64,000 bases of DNA. It comes from Gyrodactylus bullatarudis. Taxonomy: Eukaryota; Platyhelminthes; Monogenea; Gyrodactylidea; Gyrodactylidae. This document shows positions 1 through 15,200 of the stretch, piece by piece. The notes below the pieces were generated by a model. That model did no database searches and was not told the DNA's origin. It worked only from the letters and a program-made list of their open reading frames with translations. A program made the translations under genes and the position numbers. The stretch is from contig SSNU01000136.1 of assembly GCA_012064415.1 (NCBI GenBank), forward strand, positions 265,333 through 329,332. Direction: 5' to 3'. The first letter of the stretch is position 1. Each line of letters starts with the position of its first letter.

Positions 1-3000
1 AATTTCCATAGTCAAATAAAACAAAATGCGCACATTTTCAAGTAGACTGAATTACCTCCTCTCTTGAATAAAGTTCAAAATATTTATATAGTAGGATAAA
101 ATATATAAAAAGAAAAATCTAATTAAATAAAGCAAGAAGAAGGGTAGAGAAAACCTCTATGTGGGAACCCTATGAAATATTAATAGATTTCACGCTTGAT
201 GAACGCATCAAAAGTGACTTGAGAAGAAGAAAAAACAATAGGATAGGGATATAAATTAAATTTCTTCTTTAACCTTACTACTGTTTGAGAATAATCTAAG
301 AAAAAAAAGTATTTTTAACCATAGGCTATAGATTCTTGGTATATCAGAAAGGAAAATAAATAAAGTTTTGACAAAAAATCTAAATCAGAACAAAAAAAAG
401 AAAGAAAAATTAGGAAAAACACTACTCTCATAATGCAATAAAGCCAAGAGATTTTAAAGTCTTGAATGAACCCTTCATCATCTATCCATGATTCTCTCAA
501 AATAAATCATAATACATATTTACAATTAATCAAGTACCCTGTGCAATGAACATAAAGATTCCTCATTATTCTTACATTAGTAACTAATTAAATAAAATAG
601 AATCAAAGGGAAAAAATTATCAAAAAAACACCATGCATCAAATTCTGTACACACCGAATTTTCTTCTCCTCAAATTAGGTTTTTCTTTTCCTCATCTGTA
701 GGGAATATTTCCTTACAAAAGAGGGAATACACTATGAAGAAAGATGATCCATCATTAAGACGAGGCACATGTTATTGGGGGGCAATGGTAACCTCAGAAT
801 AATTACACTATGTGCAAGTCTATTGTCTACTTGGATTGTGTGAGACATGTGTAATCTTTAATACATACTGTAGCATAGATTTTTGGATCATTAATCTGCC
901 TTCCTTTCATAATCCCTCTCTCCCCCGTTACCTCGATATTGAAGTATTGAGAGAACATGTAAAGGAAATGACTCCTTTCTTACTTGATACAGTGTCTTTC
1001 ATCAAACAAAAATAATACAAGGCCAGAGTATTTTTTTGATAGGGAAATGATTCTTTTCCTAAATCATTATCGAGTAATTATTTTTACAAGATAAATAATA
1101 TTCTCATTAGATGTTTTTTTTCACATCGAATTTTATTGTAAAAATGTAATTAATGTAATTGGCGAGGACATCCTTGTTATTTCATCTTGTTGGAATAGGG
1201 AGATTTTGAATTTTGAAAATACTACTATTCAATCCTAGCTTGCTGAGGACTAGAGTTGAGTAAACCTTCAGGCCGTTATTAGAATCAAACGGTAAACAAT
1301 AAATTGGAGCATTCATATCACTCACACTTTGATTAAAAAATGGAAAAAAAGAATTTGAATAAAATCCCTTAAAATTAGGCGAACGAAATAAAAGTGGGAC
1401 TCTTTTTTACTCGGGGGAATTTCTTTTTTAACTTTAGCGAAAGCAAATTGAGAGAAATAACTACAATGATTACATTCTTCTTCCCATAAAAAGTGTAAAA
1501 AAAGAAAGAAGCTAGCCTCTTTTAATCACTAGAATTTCAAAAAGAAGAATGCTTCTGTTAAGCCAACGTTAATTTCACAACTCTACAAAAGTACATAGGA
1601 AATACCAAAAGGGCAAATTATTTGAGTCTCTGAATGAAAAATGAAATGGGAAAAATTCATGAAAAAACTTGAATCTACAAAATTAAATGATACCATACTG
1701 AACTGATTTTTGAGCATAAAAAATAAACTCAATTTGAATCAATTTTTAAAAATTTTGAGGAACATAAGATAAAAATATACGTTACAACGATAGGTATGAG
1801 AAATGGCAAAAGTATTCAATGAAACTCACAGACTCTATCGGATATTCTGATTGAGAAATTGTTAATCATTAGTGAAGGTTGTTATTCATACTAAAACTTT
1901 AAACTAAATGAAAAGGAAATTTTTACTGATTTTGTCTCGTGGTGTGAGTCAAGAATATATTTTATTGGTCAATTAAAATTGCAGCCAATCAGAGCAGAGT
2001 TTGTTTTTTTTGAATCGTAAACTATAGTTTATTAAATTCACAATTATCTCATAAATTAAAACATCTTTTAAAATAAAATTTCACAATGTAAAATACTTAT
2101 CAAAAGATTTAATATTCACTTTGTCAATGTTAGATTATAAAATTTGTCACGATATTGTTTTACAAACAAATTCATTTATAAATAGAGATATGAGAAAAAT
2201 CAAAAGTTTAACCCTTTCTAACTCCTCCTTTTGATGAATAAATAATAGAGTACTTTTATTGAAATTATGAATTCTATTTAATCACCTACAAATTTGAATT
2301 TTTACTGTTATGAGATCAACAGATCTTACGAATAGAAATCAGAGAATAAATACTATTCAAGACAGTTCTGATAAACGGAATTCTGAATCTATTTCTTTGA
2401 TATTTCTGAATTCAAGCAAAACTTTTTACTACCTAGGTCATTTTAAAAAGGAAGTGATTTTCTATGAGAGAATTAGACATTTCGTGTCTGCCAAATACTG
2501 TAATTACTGAATAAAGTTGCGGTGTACTACACCGGGCGTAGATAAACAATGCCTGTCAATTAAATCACTAAAATTTTCACCCTTCGCAGTCTATGGCATA
2601 TACAAGCAAATCAGTAAAAAGAAGATATATGATCATCAATCATAAAAAACTTTTCATTAAATTTAAAAAATTCCTATAATATAAATAAAATTTTATGCGT
2701 GAATCTACTTTAAAGTAGTTAGGAATAAATAATTTTAATAATTTACTTTTTCATTTATTTGGAAAAAATAATTATAAATTTTATTATAAATACAACATTT
2801 TATAACATACATATTTTATTTCTTTCTATGTATAGATCTTTATAATTCAAATTATCTCTCCCTTCTTTCAGCTTTTGAGAAATTTAAAAAGAAAAAAAAT
2901 GTCTTGTGAATTTGTCCATTTAGATTCCATTGAACTTTTGGTTTGAAGGTTTCTTTATGAAATATAATGAGATTTTCTCTTATGAAAAAAAAAATCATTG

Positions 3001-3218
3001 AACCGAATTATTTCGTAAAAGGAGAACTATCATAAATAAGGGATTTAAAACAACATTTTAATGTCAATCAATGAAAAGAGAAATACTCCTTATGAGGAGT
3101 ATTTTTAAAAGTCGTTAACTGAAAGATAAAGGAATGAAAGAATCAAAAATGATAAGTACATGATCAATGGATTGGTGTTGGAACTCTATGGGTGATAGTA
3201 GGTTAGCAATAGTCTCAT
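1..3218. other. No gene recognised; AT-rich noncoding sequence
   Basis: I see no ORF with protein-like composition and no splice-linked exons. Short open frames (for example 812-1015 and 2310-2510) begin at non-ATG codons and look like random AT-rich frames. The right end lies downstream of the last exon of the minus-strand Dok-like gene, so part of it may be that gene's 3' UTR. Confidence 0.6.
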
Positions 3219-6200
3219 TTAACCATCAATTCCTGTCATTAGAGGTGAGGAGAGGTTAGATGACTTTGAGAAGGATAGCTTTTTAGAGTTGAGTCGGTCA
3301 GAACTGTTGATATTATTATTGTTTGAGGTCGAATAGGTTTCACTAAATTTCTCCAAATCCAACAAGGCATCGTCTAATTTCCTCATATAAGGTGAGCTCA
3401 TCTAAATTAAAAATATAAAAAATATTAGGGTTTTTACAATTATTCTGGAAACTTATGCGAGTTTGAATATCTAGTTTCTAGATTCAGGAATTCTACAGAC
3501 AGCGTTGATGCATTTTTAGCCTCTAAATATTTTTCTGGAAATTAACCTGTTTGAATAAATACAATTTGTGTGATAAATATTTTATTCTACATTATAGACG
3601 GAATTCAAGATATGAGGACAATTTTCATCAGAGAATACGGTATTCTCAGAATACCTTGATCACAAGCAGTAGTTTTTGTGTGATACGGAAATAAAAAAAC
3701 AAAATTATAATAATTACAATTTTATTCAGTATTAATCAGTCTGTAGTGAAGAAAGACAAAAGGAGGAGGAAATTCATTATCAATTAGAATCTGAATATAT
3801 GGGAAAATACGACAAATTATTCACTATGTTTTAGTTTGAGTTTTCCACTAACCTTGCAGCAACGAATTCAAGTTTATATCTTAGATGAAACTCTACCTAA
3901 TAAGATGAAAAATAGGAGCGAGAATACAATACAAGTCTTCTTTGTAAACCTAAATGATTTTGGATAATTTGTAGTCAGGGAGCTTTCTAAATTTTATAAT
4001 TTATCTTTTATGGATGGGATTTATTTTTTTCAGTTTGTAGAAGATAAGTTTTGGAAACAACTGAGCAAGTTTTTCATCTAACTGATTGGAAATCAAAAAA
4101 ATACATGTTTATAACCTCGCATGTAAATTGAAAAAAATGATTAAAAATTTATAATTCGAAAGGTGTTGATTGAACTCTGATTTTATCTGAGCATAGAGAA
4201 AGAAGATACCAAGTTTGTTAGAAAATAGCGCTTTATTTCATGACATACTCATCAGCTTTTACATGCCTAAAAATAAAAAAATATTATAAAAATTGGTCGA
4301 TTGACTATAACGTTGTTCGCTTGCTACCTGACTATGTTGTCTTCTGGCTTGTATCGGTCTATCTGTAGAAAAAACAGGCCAGAAGACAACATAGATAGCA
4401 AGCGAACAACGTTATAGTCAATCTATGCCGAAAAGCTCCCTGAAGAACTACTTGATTAAAAATTATTAAAATTTGCCATCGCCTTTCTTTATGAACTAAA
4501 AATTTTTTTTTAGTAGGCAGAAATTTGATGGGTAAAAGTTTAGTACACGTCTTTAACACTACAAATTATAGTCCTAATAAACTGACAACTCTCACGGGTA
4601 AATACTCTCTTGATGCATAATGGTTTGTATTTATTTAGTTCATGTTCTTGGTGTCCTATACATTATTAACGCTACAAAGAATAAAATTTTCATCTCTCAT
4701 GTAGTATTGTGTAAGATTATGTAAAAAACAGTGCTTTCTCATTAAGCGGTATATAATTCTTTATCTTTTGATTGACAATTTAAACTAAATAATTACAGGG
4801 TGATCTATTCTATATATATTCTTGTTGTGAAACCATTTACAACAAAATCAGGGTCGCTAATAATTATTATAATCGTTAGAGAATTTAGTGAAAAATGACA
4901 AGATCTGTAGTAGACATAATTGAAATATAACTAGTTTCCGAAGCCTTCTTCAAACGTTTCGGTACTGAGATAGTCAAGTACCTTTTTCAAGAGGAAGAGA
5001 TGATCATCATTTGAACAATTTCTAATACATATCTAAAAACTAAAGGCATTTCAATTGGTTTAGATCCATACCAACCTTAGATACAAAATACTATACCTTT
5101 TTTAGGTCTATTTCGTACATTTGAAAAATTAATTTCGTACAAATTCACTTTTATTTTTGCATACACGAATATTCAATTTTGTGTATAATTATCTAGTTAA
5201 TAATTATCTTAAATTTTTGTATCAAAGTTTGTAAAATGGAATGATCTATTTCGTTTTTTTTGATATCCTATTTCATAGATGAACAACTAATTAAGGGGTA
5301 ATTTCGTACCCCACATTTTTCAATTTTGTTTTTTTATTTTTCCTTTTTTGTAAATCTAATTAAGCTATTTGGTTCTTGATATAAAATTTAATTTTTGGAA
5401 GCAATTCTTCAATAGAAAATTACCAAATTTAAACTTATTCAATTAAATCTTGTTCATTAAGTGCTGAAGCATAAAATCGTTCAACATAATAACAAGCAGA
5501 TATTATTTTATTGTTTGTTATAACTTGCTTTGCTCTTGCTGCGATTTCTTTAAGTCTTGTCAACCGATATTCTTGGATTGTTAGATTTCCAGGCCTACGT
5601 CTATATAAAATAATGTTTGGTTTTTCTATGCATAAAATTCGTTTAATTTCGCTTTTAAAAACGCTCCAGATTTTTTCTATAGGATTCAAGAGATATGAGT
5701 AGGGTGCAGTCGCAAAATTTTCACATCATCAAAATTTATGGCTTCTTCAATACCACTATGGACAGGAGCATTATCGATGATGATAGTCATAGGAGTTAGT
5801 CCTCTTTCTCTCGCTTTTATGATCATCTGATTGATCCAATCAATAAAATCTGGTTTCTTGAAACTTCCTCTTCTTAAAGTAAAGTGTACAAGAAGATTCA
5901 TAGAAATTGCTCCAATGCAGTGAAGATTTTGTCCTTTAGAATTAGGATCAATAACATTGGCTCTTGTACCGACATAAGATCTTCCCTCTTTACGCTTACA
6001 AAACAAATTAAAATTTGTATCATCAATCCATATAAGGTGTCTACCATTAGCTCTATCTTGTAACATATTTGTAAGATAATTTTTTTTTCTCGAAATTTTA
6101 TTTTCTACAGAATTCACGCCAGTCGGTACTGGGGTAACATTTTTTAAAGTATAAAATTCACATTCTAACCAATTGCGAATTGTAGAAATTGAAACGTTCA

Positions 6201-9200
6201 TATTGAATTCTGCTGCAATTTTATCTTTACATTGATTCAGCGTAACTTGGCAATTCTGTTCAATAAGATTTATCAATCTATCTATTAAGAGTTTCTGGAG
6301 CTTTTTTCTTGTTCTTGGATCCAACTTTTGGCTTTGGAGCTATTTGTTGAGATGAAATCCATGAACGAGCTGTTGTGTATGGAACATCCGAGTTTTTTGC
6401 AAACTCTCTCCAAGGTTTTCCTTCAGAATAGATTGAAAAAACAACTGCCCAATTAATATTCTATTCATTCATATACTTGCAACCAACCATCTACCTAGTT
6501 AATATGAAGATGGAAATTTATGAAAAAATACCGATTTTCACCATTAAATTTTGGATGAGATTTTCGTAATTTTTCAGGGATCCTGTATTATCAAAATTTC
6601 TTCGATTTTCAAGTAGGCAAAATGATCACAAAATCAAAATTCCATTTTCACACGACGATGGGGTGATTTTCAAAATCTGAGCAAATTTGATTTCTTTGTC
6701 TAATCGTGATTCTAAGAATCAACTTTTGATCGTTCTTTGACTCTGAAATTAGCAAAAATTTTCAACTCAAAGTTCTGGATTTAATTTGATTTCTCGATGA
6801 AAAATTGAGAATTTTGTAAAAATCATATATCTGGAAAAGTCTTTGGAAGAAGAATGGTTATATTCCAATTAAGTCTACTGTTATTAATCCATTTCTAAGA
6901 TTTTAGATTCTTCGATGGGTCAAAATGTTAGTATTGCTGAAAAAATTCTTTCAACTCCGAGAAGAACGATTAATCATAATAATTAGTATAGTATAGAAAG
7001 TCTCATTTCTTTAGATTCATGCAGGATTATCCTCAACCCGAAGAATATATATATAGTAGTTGTGATAAATATCTCTCTTTGGCAGTAGCTCTATTTTCCA
7101 TGATCAAGCTGTATAGTTTACAGTACAATATTTCTTCATTTCAGCATTCATACTATGTCTTACTTTCAAATAGATTCTCCTGTTTATAAAATTTTACATG
7201 GTGATCTTGCTTTTATTATTATTTAGTTCAATCAGTTGTGTAACCGGTAGTTACTAACTACAAATTCATAAAATGGATTAAAATTTCTATGATGAAGAAC
7301 CAACCTCTTGATATTTGCCGAGAGGAGAACTAATTCTCGGTTTGCGTCCATTTCCTCCGGCTGGGTAGGATCCGTTATTGTTATTATTATTGTTGTTGTT
7401 ATTCAAATTCTTTGACATGAGATGTTTTGTTTGGGAGTCTGGCGTGGGCGATGAGGACTGGATGTAGGTTAAGGGTGATCTCTGACTCACTGAATTACGC
7501 TCATTTTCAGCGGTTTCTAAAAATCAGAAAAAAATCTCCATTCAATGAAAGGAAGTAAAGAATAGTTTTACTTCATCGTGTTTTCATATTGAAAATTAAT
7601 CGTGATATATTGAAGATATGATCACATTTTTTAAATTTAAAATATAATGTCGATATAGGTAAATAAATAAATAAAATAAACTTTAACAACATTCTCTTGC
7701 ATGAAGTTTATCCTCTACTAATCGAACTAATTCTCATTTTAAAAAGAGACACTAAAGAAAGTATGGCATTTATGCATTTCTAATTAAAGAAGATAATCTA
7801 GGCCTGATGGAAGCTCTGGAAGAGAATAAGAAATTTTCATTGAGAACATTGAAATTTTTTTTATTAGATAGAGGATAAACTTCAATCAAAAAGACGTGAA
7901 AAAGTTTCGTGGAACATGCAAGTATTTTAAACACGACCAAAAGAGTGAAATGCAAACTAAAAGAAACACAAATTAATGATAAACAATTTTGAATGTTTTT
8001 TACATACTTTGTAGGGTATTCCTTGAAACTTGATAGTACTTTTGTTAGTATCAAAACATTATAGTGCAAAATGCATAATATAAGAGAAAATATATTCGTT
8101 ATCAAATATAAAAAATGTGATTTCAACTGCTTAATGATTATTTTCAATATAAAACTTGTTTAAAACAACACTGGATAGCTGTGGATAGTTGTTTGGTAGT
8201 TATATTTAAAGGAAAAATTTTAATTTCTGAAATCCCTTCCAGCAAATTAAATAATCAAGTTCGGTCCCAAGAAAAATCAACTTTCTAAATTTTCCCTTAC
8301 ATTCATGAGTAGAATTTTTAAATCTAATTTAAAATATTCTTTACTTACCCAAGAAGTAATCGACTTTCTCCCTAATGATGGGTGACATTTCATGGTGCTG
8401 ATTGCCGAGTGAATTTGTACGACTGGGATAATTTCTTAGAACATCATTCGAAGAAATTGTACTGAACTCATTGTAATTATTATTGGACTGGAAAGGAGAT
8501 GAAGCTGGGGGAGGGGGAGCCGGTGGCAATTTTTCCCTCTCAAAGTTTAATCCATTCAGACTTCTCTGAGGAGAGACTGAATTCGAAAGGGATATGCCCC
8601 TTATTTGGCTGTTATTACTTGATGTTGTGGTCTCTGAACAGTTATTATTATTACAATTATTGTTAATGAGAAGACCGCTATTTGAACGACGTCCATTCTT
8701 TCCACAATGATTTGATTCTTGACATGGATTACTGTCGAACTTTCCAAGTGTTGTCAAATTGTCATAAAGGCCTGCACTTTGAGAGAAACTTTGCTCCTCT
8801 ATCTGAAAATTTTAACGTTAGAAATTGCTTCACATTGCTTATTGGAGCATGAGAACATGATGAAAGTAGGTTAGATAAAACCTAGTCTGTGACTTGTCAC
8901 AACTGATTGCCATTTTTAGAATTTTTGGTTTAGCAGACAATTCGTCTAGTCACATTTTAGTCAATCAAAAATTCACTAGGAGGCTCCATCTCGTATGTAA
9001 GGTTTGGATGAGGATGTTTTAGACAAGTCACCAGCCAAATTTTTCTATCTAACCATACTTACATTCTGCTCAGAATAAGGGCTGTTCCTTTGACTGTTCA
9101 GCTTGTTCAATGATCACAAATTTAGCTCAATTGAAAAGACAAGCAAATCAAAGTTGTAAAATGAAATAAAATATCTACAGACAACAGCAAAAGGAACAGT

Positions 9201-12200
9201 AAACTATTGAAGGATTTCAGAATAAAAAGTGAGACACAGTAACAGTATTCTACTCAACTATATTCCAATCATATCTCACGTTATTTGCACAACGAGTAAT
9301 CCGTATTATATTTCAAAGAAACTGCTAACAACACTTGCTACCCTTGCTCAGAAATAAATTTCTTGTTCAGGAAAGTTGGTAGATCAGAAGAAAGAGTAAA
9401 AATTCATGAGCATATTCTTCTGGTGAAACCATGAGTAATGACTTGTCTCTTTACCAGCTCAAAAATATATAAAATTTATTTATTTTGAGAGAAGAAAGAA
9501 AAGTTCGAAAAATTCATACAATAAAGGGTGACTCTTTCCTTAGCATATCTCATTCTGGATTACTATCACTCTGTCTTTCATATGAGAACAGATTAAATTT
9601 TCGTGGTTGAAAAACTGTTAGCGAGTGAGATAGAGAGTTGTTATCGAAACACTTGTGCTATAAATGTACATACCTATCTGTACAATTAAATAGAACTAAT
9701 CAATAATTCCATACAAATCGCTCAGTGTACACTAAAAAAATCTCTATTTATCAGCCTACTCCTCTTATCAGAGTTGAGCAAATTATTGAATAAATATTTA
9801 CTAGAGAAGGAGGGTAAAGTGAATTCTGGTTATTTCAAGAAGAGAATGTCACCAAACACTTTGATCAAAATTTTTAAAGTAAACTCTAAATTATCCTTTG
9901 GAAATGCCGATTCCTCTCTTTGAGTGGAATAAAATAGAAAGCAATAATCTAGGTATTACAAAGTTAGAGATTATTTACTTAAAATTCGTGGTAAAGTGAA
10001 TATTTTTTTCTGAACCAAGAACCCAGAATAGAATCTGGGTTGGTTATCTAACAAGATACGTTTGAGGCAATGAAATTTAAAATGTAATGAATAAAGAATG
10101 AAATTGAAAAGATTCTAATTCTCACTATTACATCGAGAGTCTGATGAGCCTATTAATGTAAAAGAAATATCATTATTTTTATAATAATGTTACAGAATAT
10201 TCATTTATTTATGCATGGTTAGAAGTATCAGAATTTTTTATGAATATTTTATGAAAAAATTTAGTATAAAATGTTACCAATTCGAGGCTTTGATCACAAA
10301 CACATGCCTGAGAATAAAGTTTATTCCAATAAACACAATTCATACCTTTTTTGATAGCTTGGCAGTAAAGACTCCATTTGTATCAGGTGTCTCATCTCGA
10401 TAACCATTCCGACTGCTCAAACTAGATGGTCTTGACACTCTTCTATTCGTGTAATCGGAGAGATCATTGTTTTGATAATGAGAACTATTATGCTGAGGTA
10501 TACTCGGTGCCTGACTGTCGATAGTACCAGTGTTACCAGGTTGGCTGTTCTTATAATTCTTGAAGCGTTGTTTAGCATTGAGAGCCAACTCTTTGATTTG
10601 TTGCGCCAAAGAATCAACAGGTTGATTATTTATCGAGGAGCATTTGAAGAAAAAGGTCCCCTCTCCAGAGTTGCATCTACGGCCTGCCTCTAATCTAAGG
10701 ACGCCATCAGCGCAGCCATATCTTGAAAATATAATCATTAATTATTGCAGACATTAATTGAAGATCAAAAAATATATCGTCCAATGTTTGTACAAGTTGC
10801 TTGCTTTTCAGATAAGTGCCGACTGTCTATGAATTAAAATTCACTTCTCCCTACTTATAAAAGATTACTTGTCTTGAAAAATAAGCTAATTCATTGGGAA
10901 ATTAACACAAGTATTAATTTCCTCAACAAGCTAATCCAATTTAGAATATCCGATGGAAATAGTTAAGTTCTGTAATCGTAGACATAAATCTCATGCCAGA
11001 GGGTAAAGCCCGTGTTTTAAACAGATTTAAGCCAGATTGAAAAAGATGGTGCCATTTCTCTGGATAGAAACTAGAGATGAATTGAAGCGTTTGTCTTGAA
11101 AAGGGTTCAAGTTATAAAATTTTCATTTCTCAACATGTCCCATTCTCACACAAACATTCTAATACATTTTTTATTCTCCTGGCTACCCTGGGAGATGATA
11201 CATTCTACGTGAGAGCAATAATATCTTTATTAAACGGAAGCACACATGTATTCATAAATTTTATGCACTTTAACATATCTAATATTGCTTCTATCCTTTT
11301 GGAATAATTTCTAAAATAATCCTTGAAATACTGTGTGGAAAAAAACAAGAATAGAAGCAACATGATACTCTTTGTCTCACTATAGAAACCTTGGGAAATT
11401 TATTAGAGCGAAGAATTCTTTAAAAAAGCCAAAGAGCTAGTTTTTCTGTAAGAAATTACTTTGAATTATAAAGGTTGAATTTCCAAGGATATGTACAATT
11501 TTTTCCAATAAACTTCAATATCAGACAGTAATTATTTTTCCCCCAAGGTTTAATTATCAAAGCAATAAAGACAAATATAATATAAACTTGAAATCCTATG
11601 TTCTGTGGATATGAATTGTTGAATAAACTGGATTAAAGAATTAGCCTCGATGAGGGCTGGTTGTATTCTGATTTTAGAAATATCTATTTCTAAAACTACT
11701 ACTTTTAGGTGTCTAGAATAGGACAGTTCTTCGGAATTTTTCAATGGTAAAAACTACTTTTGTTTCAATTTTGAATAGAAAGAATATTTTTTTAGATTAG
11801 TTTTCAGTTTAGATTTCTTTTGAAGATGTAGCCCTCATCTTTCTAATCAAAATTACATCAATCCAAGTGTACTCAAACATACACAACACAAAGAGCAAGC
11901 AATCATAGAGACTTAGAGAGAAAGAGGTTAGCTGAACTTCTTCCTACTATTGTTATAATTTGTTGAATAAAATTAAATTCAAAAAGGTTTAACCTTAACT
12001 GATGAATTCATTTCTTTCGGATCAAAATTTATGTACAGGAGTAGCTGAAGAAGGTTTACCATTATCGATTAAGAAATATAATAGATGAGCAGTACAAGAG
12101 AACACTCATGCATATTTTCCATAAACTTTTTAGTAGAAATAATAATTTTCATTGAATTAACTTTAAGAGAAACCATTTCAAAAAAATACAAATTTATTTT

Positions 12201-15200
12201 ATTCATTCATAAAAATGAGAGTACCGTACTTCAAGAATGAGTTCTCTTTGATTGTACAATTAATGTAGTAATTTGTTACTTTTACTTTAAAAAAATAAAA
12301 TTCTACATAGAGATCGCTCTAGGTGTCTCACGTGTTTAACCTTTGTCATTAAATGTTACAGTCTTACAAATGAGACTAGTAAGATCAAATTGTGGATCAT
12401 GTAAATTTTACCACCTAGGAGGCCCATCTATGCACTTTAGCATCCAGTGACATGGACTAATTCATCTAACAAAATAAGACAATCTTGGGTAAAATATTAA
12501 TGTTGTTTTTATAAAAAGAAAATCTCTCAGTTGCACTTGATTTTATTCCCAGTGTCTTTCTCTCATCCATAGATATAAAAGGGATACAATAACACACACA
12601 AGTTAGACTGCGTTTCATCATTTCTAACATGACAAATAATAAAAGAATAAATCAGAATACGAAAAAGTTTGCTACATCATCTGTCTGGCTGTGTCCAATC
12701 AATATCATGCTTTGCAACTAGGCTTTTTGATTCCTCCTAATCTTCATTATTAGGTTAAAACTATAAATTTTGGTTAAACAAGAGAAGAAATGTAATTAAT
12801 TTCTTCTTCTGTGTATCATCTCACACAGAATCATTGCATCTTGATTAAAAACATTTTATTCAATTGATTATGTGCAGTGGAGAGTTGAAGTTGAGTGTAA
12901 GATCAAACCTCTTTATTTTCTCATGATTTTATTGATCTCCTGAAATAAATATTCTCATTGAGCTTAATCAACCCGAGTCAAGGCTTTCCAATCTAATAAT
13001 TTATCATCTTTATTTGAATGAGTAGACTTGTTTTATTTTCGATAATATTAAGAGGATCAAGATTGCCGTTTTGGCATAACATGCGCATTTATGACTAACA
13101 TAAACACCATGAACTGAGAGATAAGAGTCCATTATTGAGCAGATATTCTAATATTCTTGTATGATTGATATTAACATCTTTCCTACTGTTGGTTAATAGA
13201 TCGAGTTACAGAAAAAAAGGATGAAAATAAGTTCATACAGTTGTGTGAGTCATGTTTTTACCATTTATCATGTTTCAATTCTCCAACATCACTCTTGCAG
13301 CAGTTGTACATGTCAAAAATTATTGAGATTTATTTGATTTTAGGTCATGGAAACTCTCTTAGATTAAATTGATTATTTTTCACTATTTCCCTTAGACATT
13401 TGTTTTTGTTGTTCTCACTCTTTCGAATCTTTTGACATCCATCTGAAAATTATTCTAGATTAACTTGATTCTATTTTGAAGTAATAGGCATTTTGTGCAA
13501 AGAGTTTTTGGTGAAATTGTTTTCTCTCTGGAGAAATATGAAAACTCATAATCTCTTCCAAGAGGTTCCATCGTGTGAGTATTCACATAAATATGATCTC
13601 ACCCGACTCTGTGGAAATAACTTGAAAATACATTTTTTTATTTTTATATCAAATAAATTCATTGTGATTCATTATTATCAAGAAATAAAACTTGGCAATT
13701 AATTTACTAATTGTGGTTGACTTTTGATAGGCATTGAAAACTTTTGTTTTTTTTAAATTAAAAATAGTATTTTTTCTCAAATTATACAACTGCTACCTCT
13801 GAATACAATTTTACAGTACAATGAATAAATCAATCTTCTAGAATGTGATTCATAACGCTCTCACTATTCAGATTGGTAAGATTGTAAAAGTGAATCTGGC
13901 GATGAAGATGATGATGATGATGATGATGATGATGATAAGAGTATCTTTCTTTATCTTGATCGCTAATGTTGAATGATTGTTTTACAAATGTATCAATAAG
14001 TATACTATACATTTGTATTAGATACATATAAATAACAATTAAGCAAAAGGTCTCACTCAAATGTAAGCCGGCCTATTCTCTCTTAATCTTTTACTATTTC
14101 TTACAATTTTGATAATACATTTTTGGTCGTTATTACGAATCGATATTACTTTGTTTCACACACTAATCGCTATGTATTGTATAGATTGATCGTAAAATTC
14201 AAATCAAATTTGACTCAACCTTAAATTTGTTAAAGATGTAAATATGCATAGTAGTGCTAAAAGTAATTTTCTTAGATTTTTATCTAATCAAACAATGTAC
14301 GGTGTTATCTTCTTCTAGTTGTAGTAAACAATCTTGGAAATAAGGGGTAAATAAAAAGAGATTTATGTGATATTATTTTCATTAAATAAGTGAAAATTTT
14401 AAAAATAACCCCGTTAAAGATGGATAAAAGAAAATAACACAAAATTTAACCTCAATGAATTTCGTAAATAAAATGACATCAAAAATAAACCTAGGATGAA
14501 CTTTTATTTCAATTTCTCTATTGATTCCCCCTCCGATTCACTCATCCAAACTAACAATAGTAAACTGAACAAAACAATGGGAATTATTTCTATCATCTTA
14601 TCTCATTGTAATGTTTTTCTTCACTCAAAAATGTAAACCTTTCTTTCATTTCTAAATAATGTTCAAAGAAAGAGTGTGTAGGCTTGATTAACAACAGTAA
14701 AATAGCTTGGGCGTATCCAACTGTTGGATTCCAACACTTTGTTGTTCTACCATGATCATCATCCTCAAGATCTCTTTTTCATCATTCTTTCATTATTAAC
14801 CTCATTGTACATGCAAAATTCACTTAAAAAGGAGTGTATCATCAAAATAGAAAATTCAAACCACAAGATGAAAAATTAACTTCTTAAATATCCAAGAGGT
14901 TACCCGTCAAATTTTATTATCAGAAAAATTCTTTAAGGTCATCAAATTATTTGAGTTGATCCGTTGTAAAAAAAATCAAAATCAAAATGAATTTTTTATA
15001 TAAAGAAATACTCACCTTCTAATGTAAAGGTATGGAAAATACTGTAGGACCTTTTGATTTGAAACGTCCAATAATTCCAGTTTGTTTTCACTCAGACGAA
15101 TGAAAAAGTTAGTCTGAGATAATTGAAGTTTGTGTGAATCTTCACTGGCAATCAGGGTTGCAGGTATTAGATCAGCTAAACAGGAATATATACGTTAAGA

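Noticed and set aside
7770..8147. 125-codon minus-strand ORF with hydrophobic stretches
   Set aside because: Lies within an intron of the Dok-like gene, has no recognised motif, and AT-rich DNA often yields Leu/Ile/Phe-rich frames.
13830..14060. Minus-strand ORF with a poly-His run
   Set aside because: The His run is the translation of a (GAT)n microsatellite; the frame lies in a Dok intron and has no other protein-like feature.
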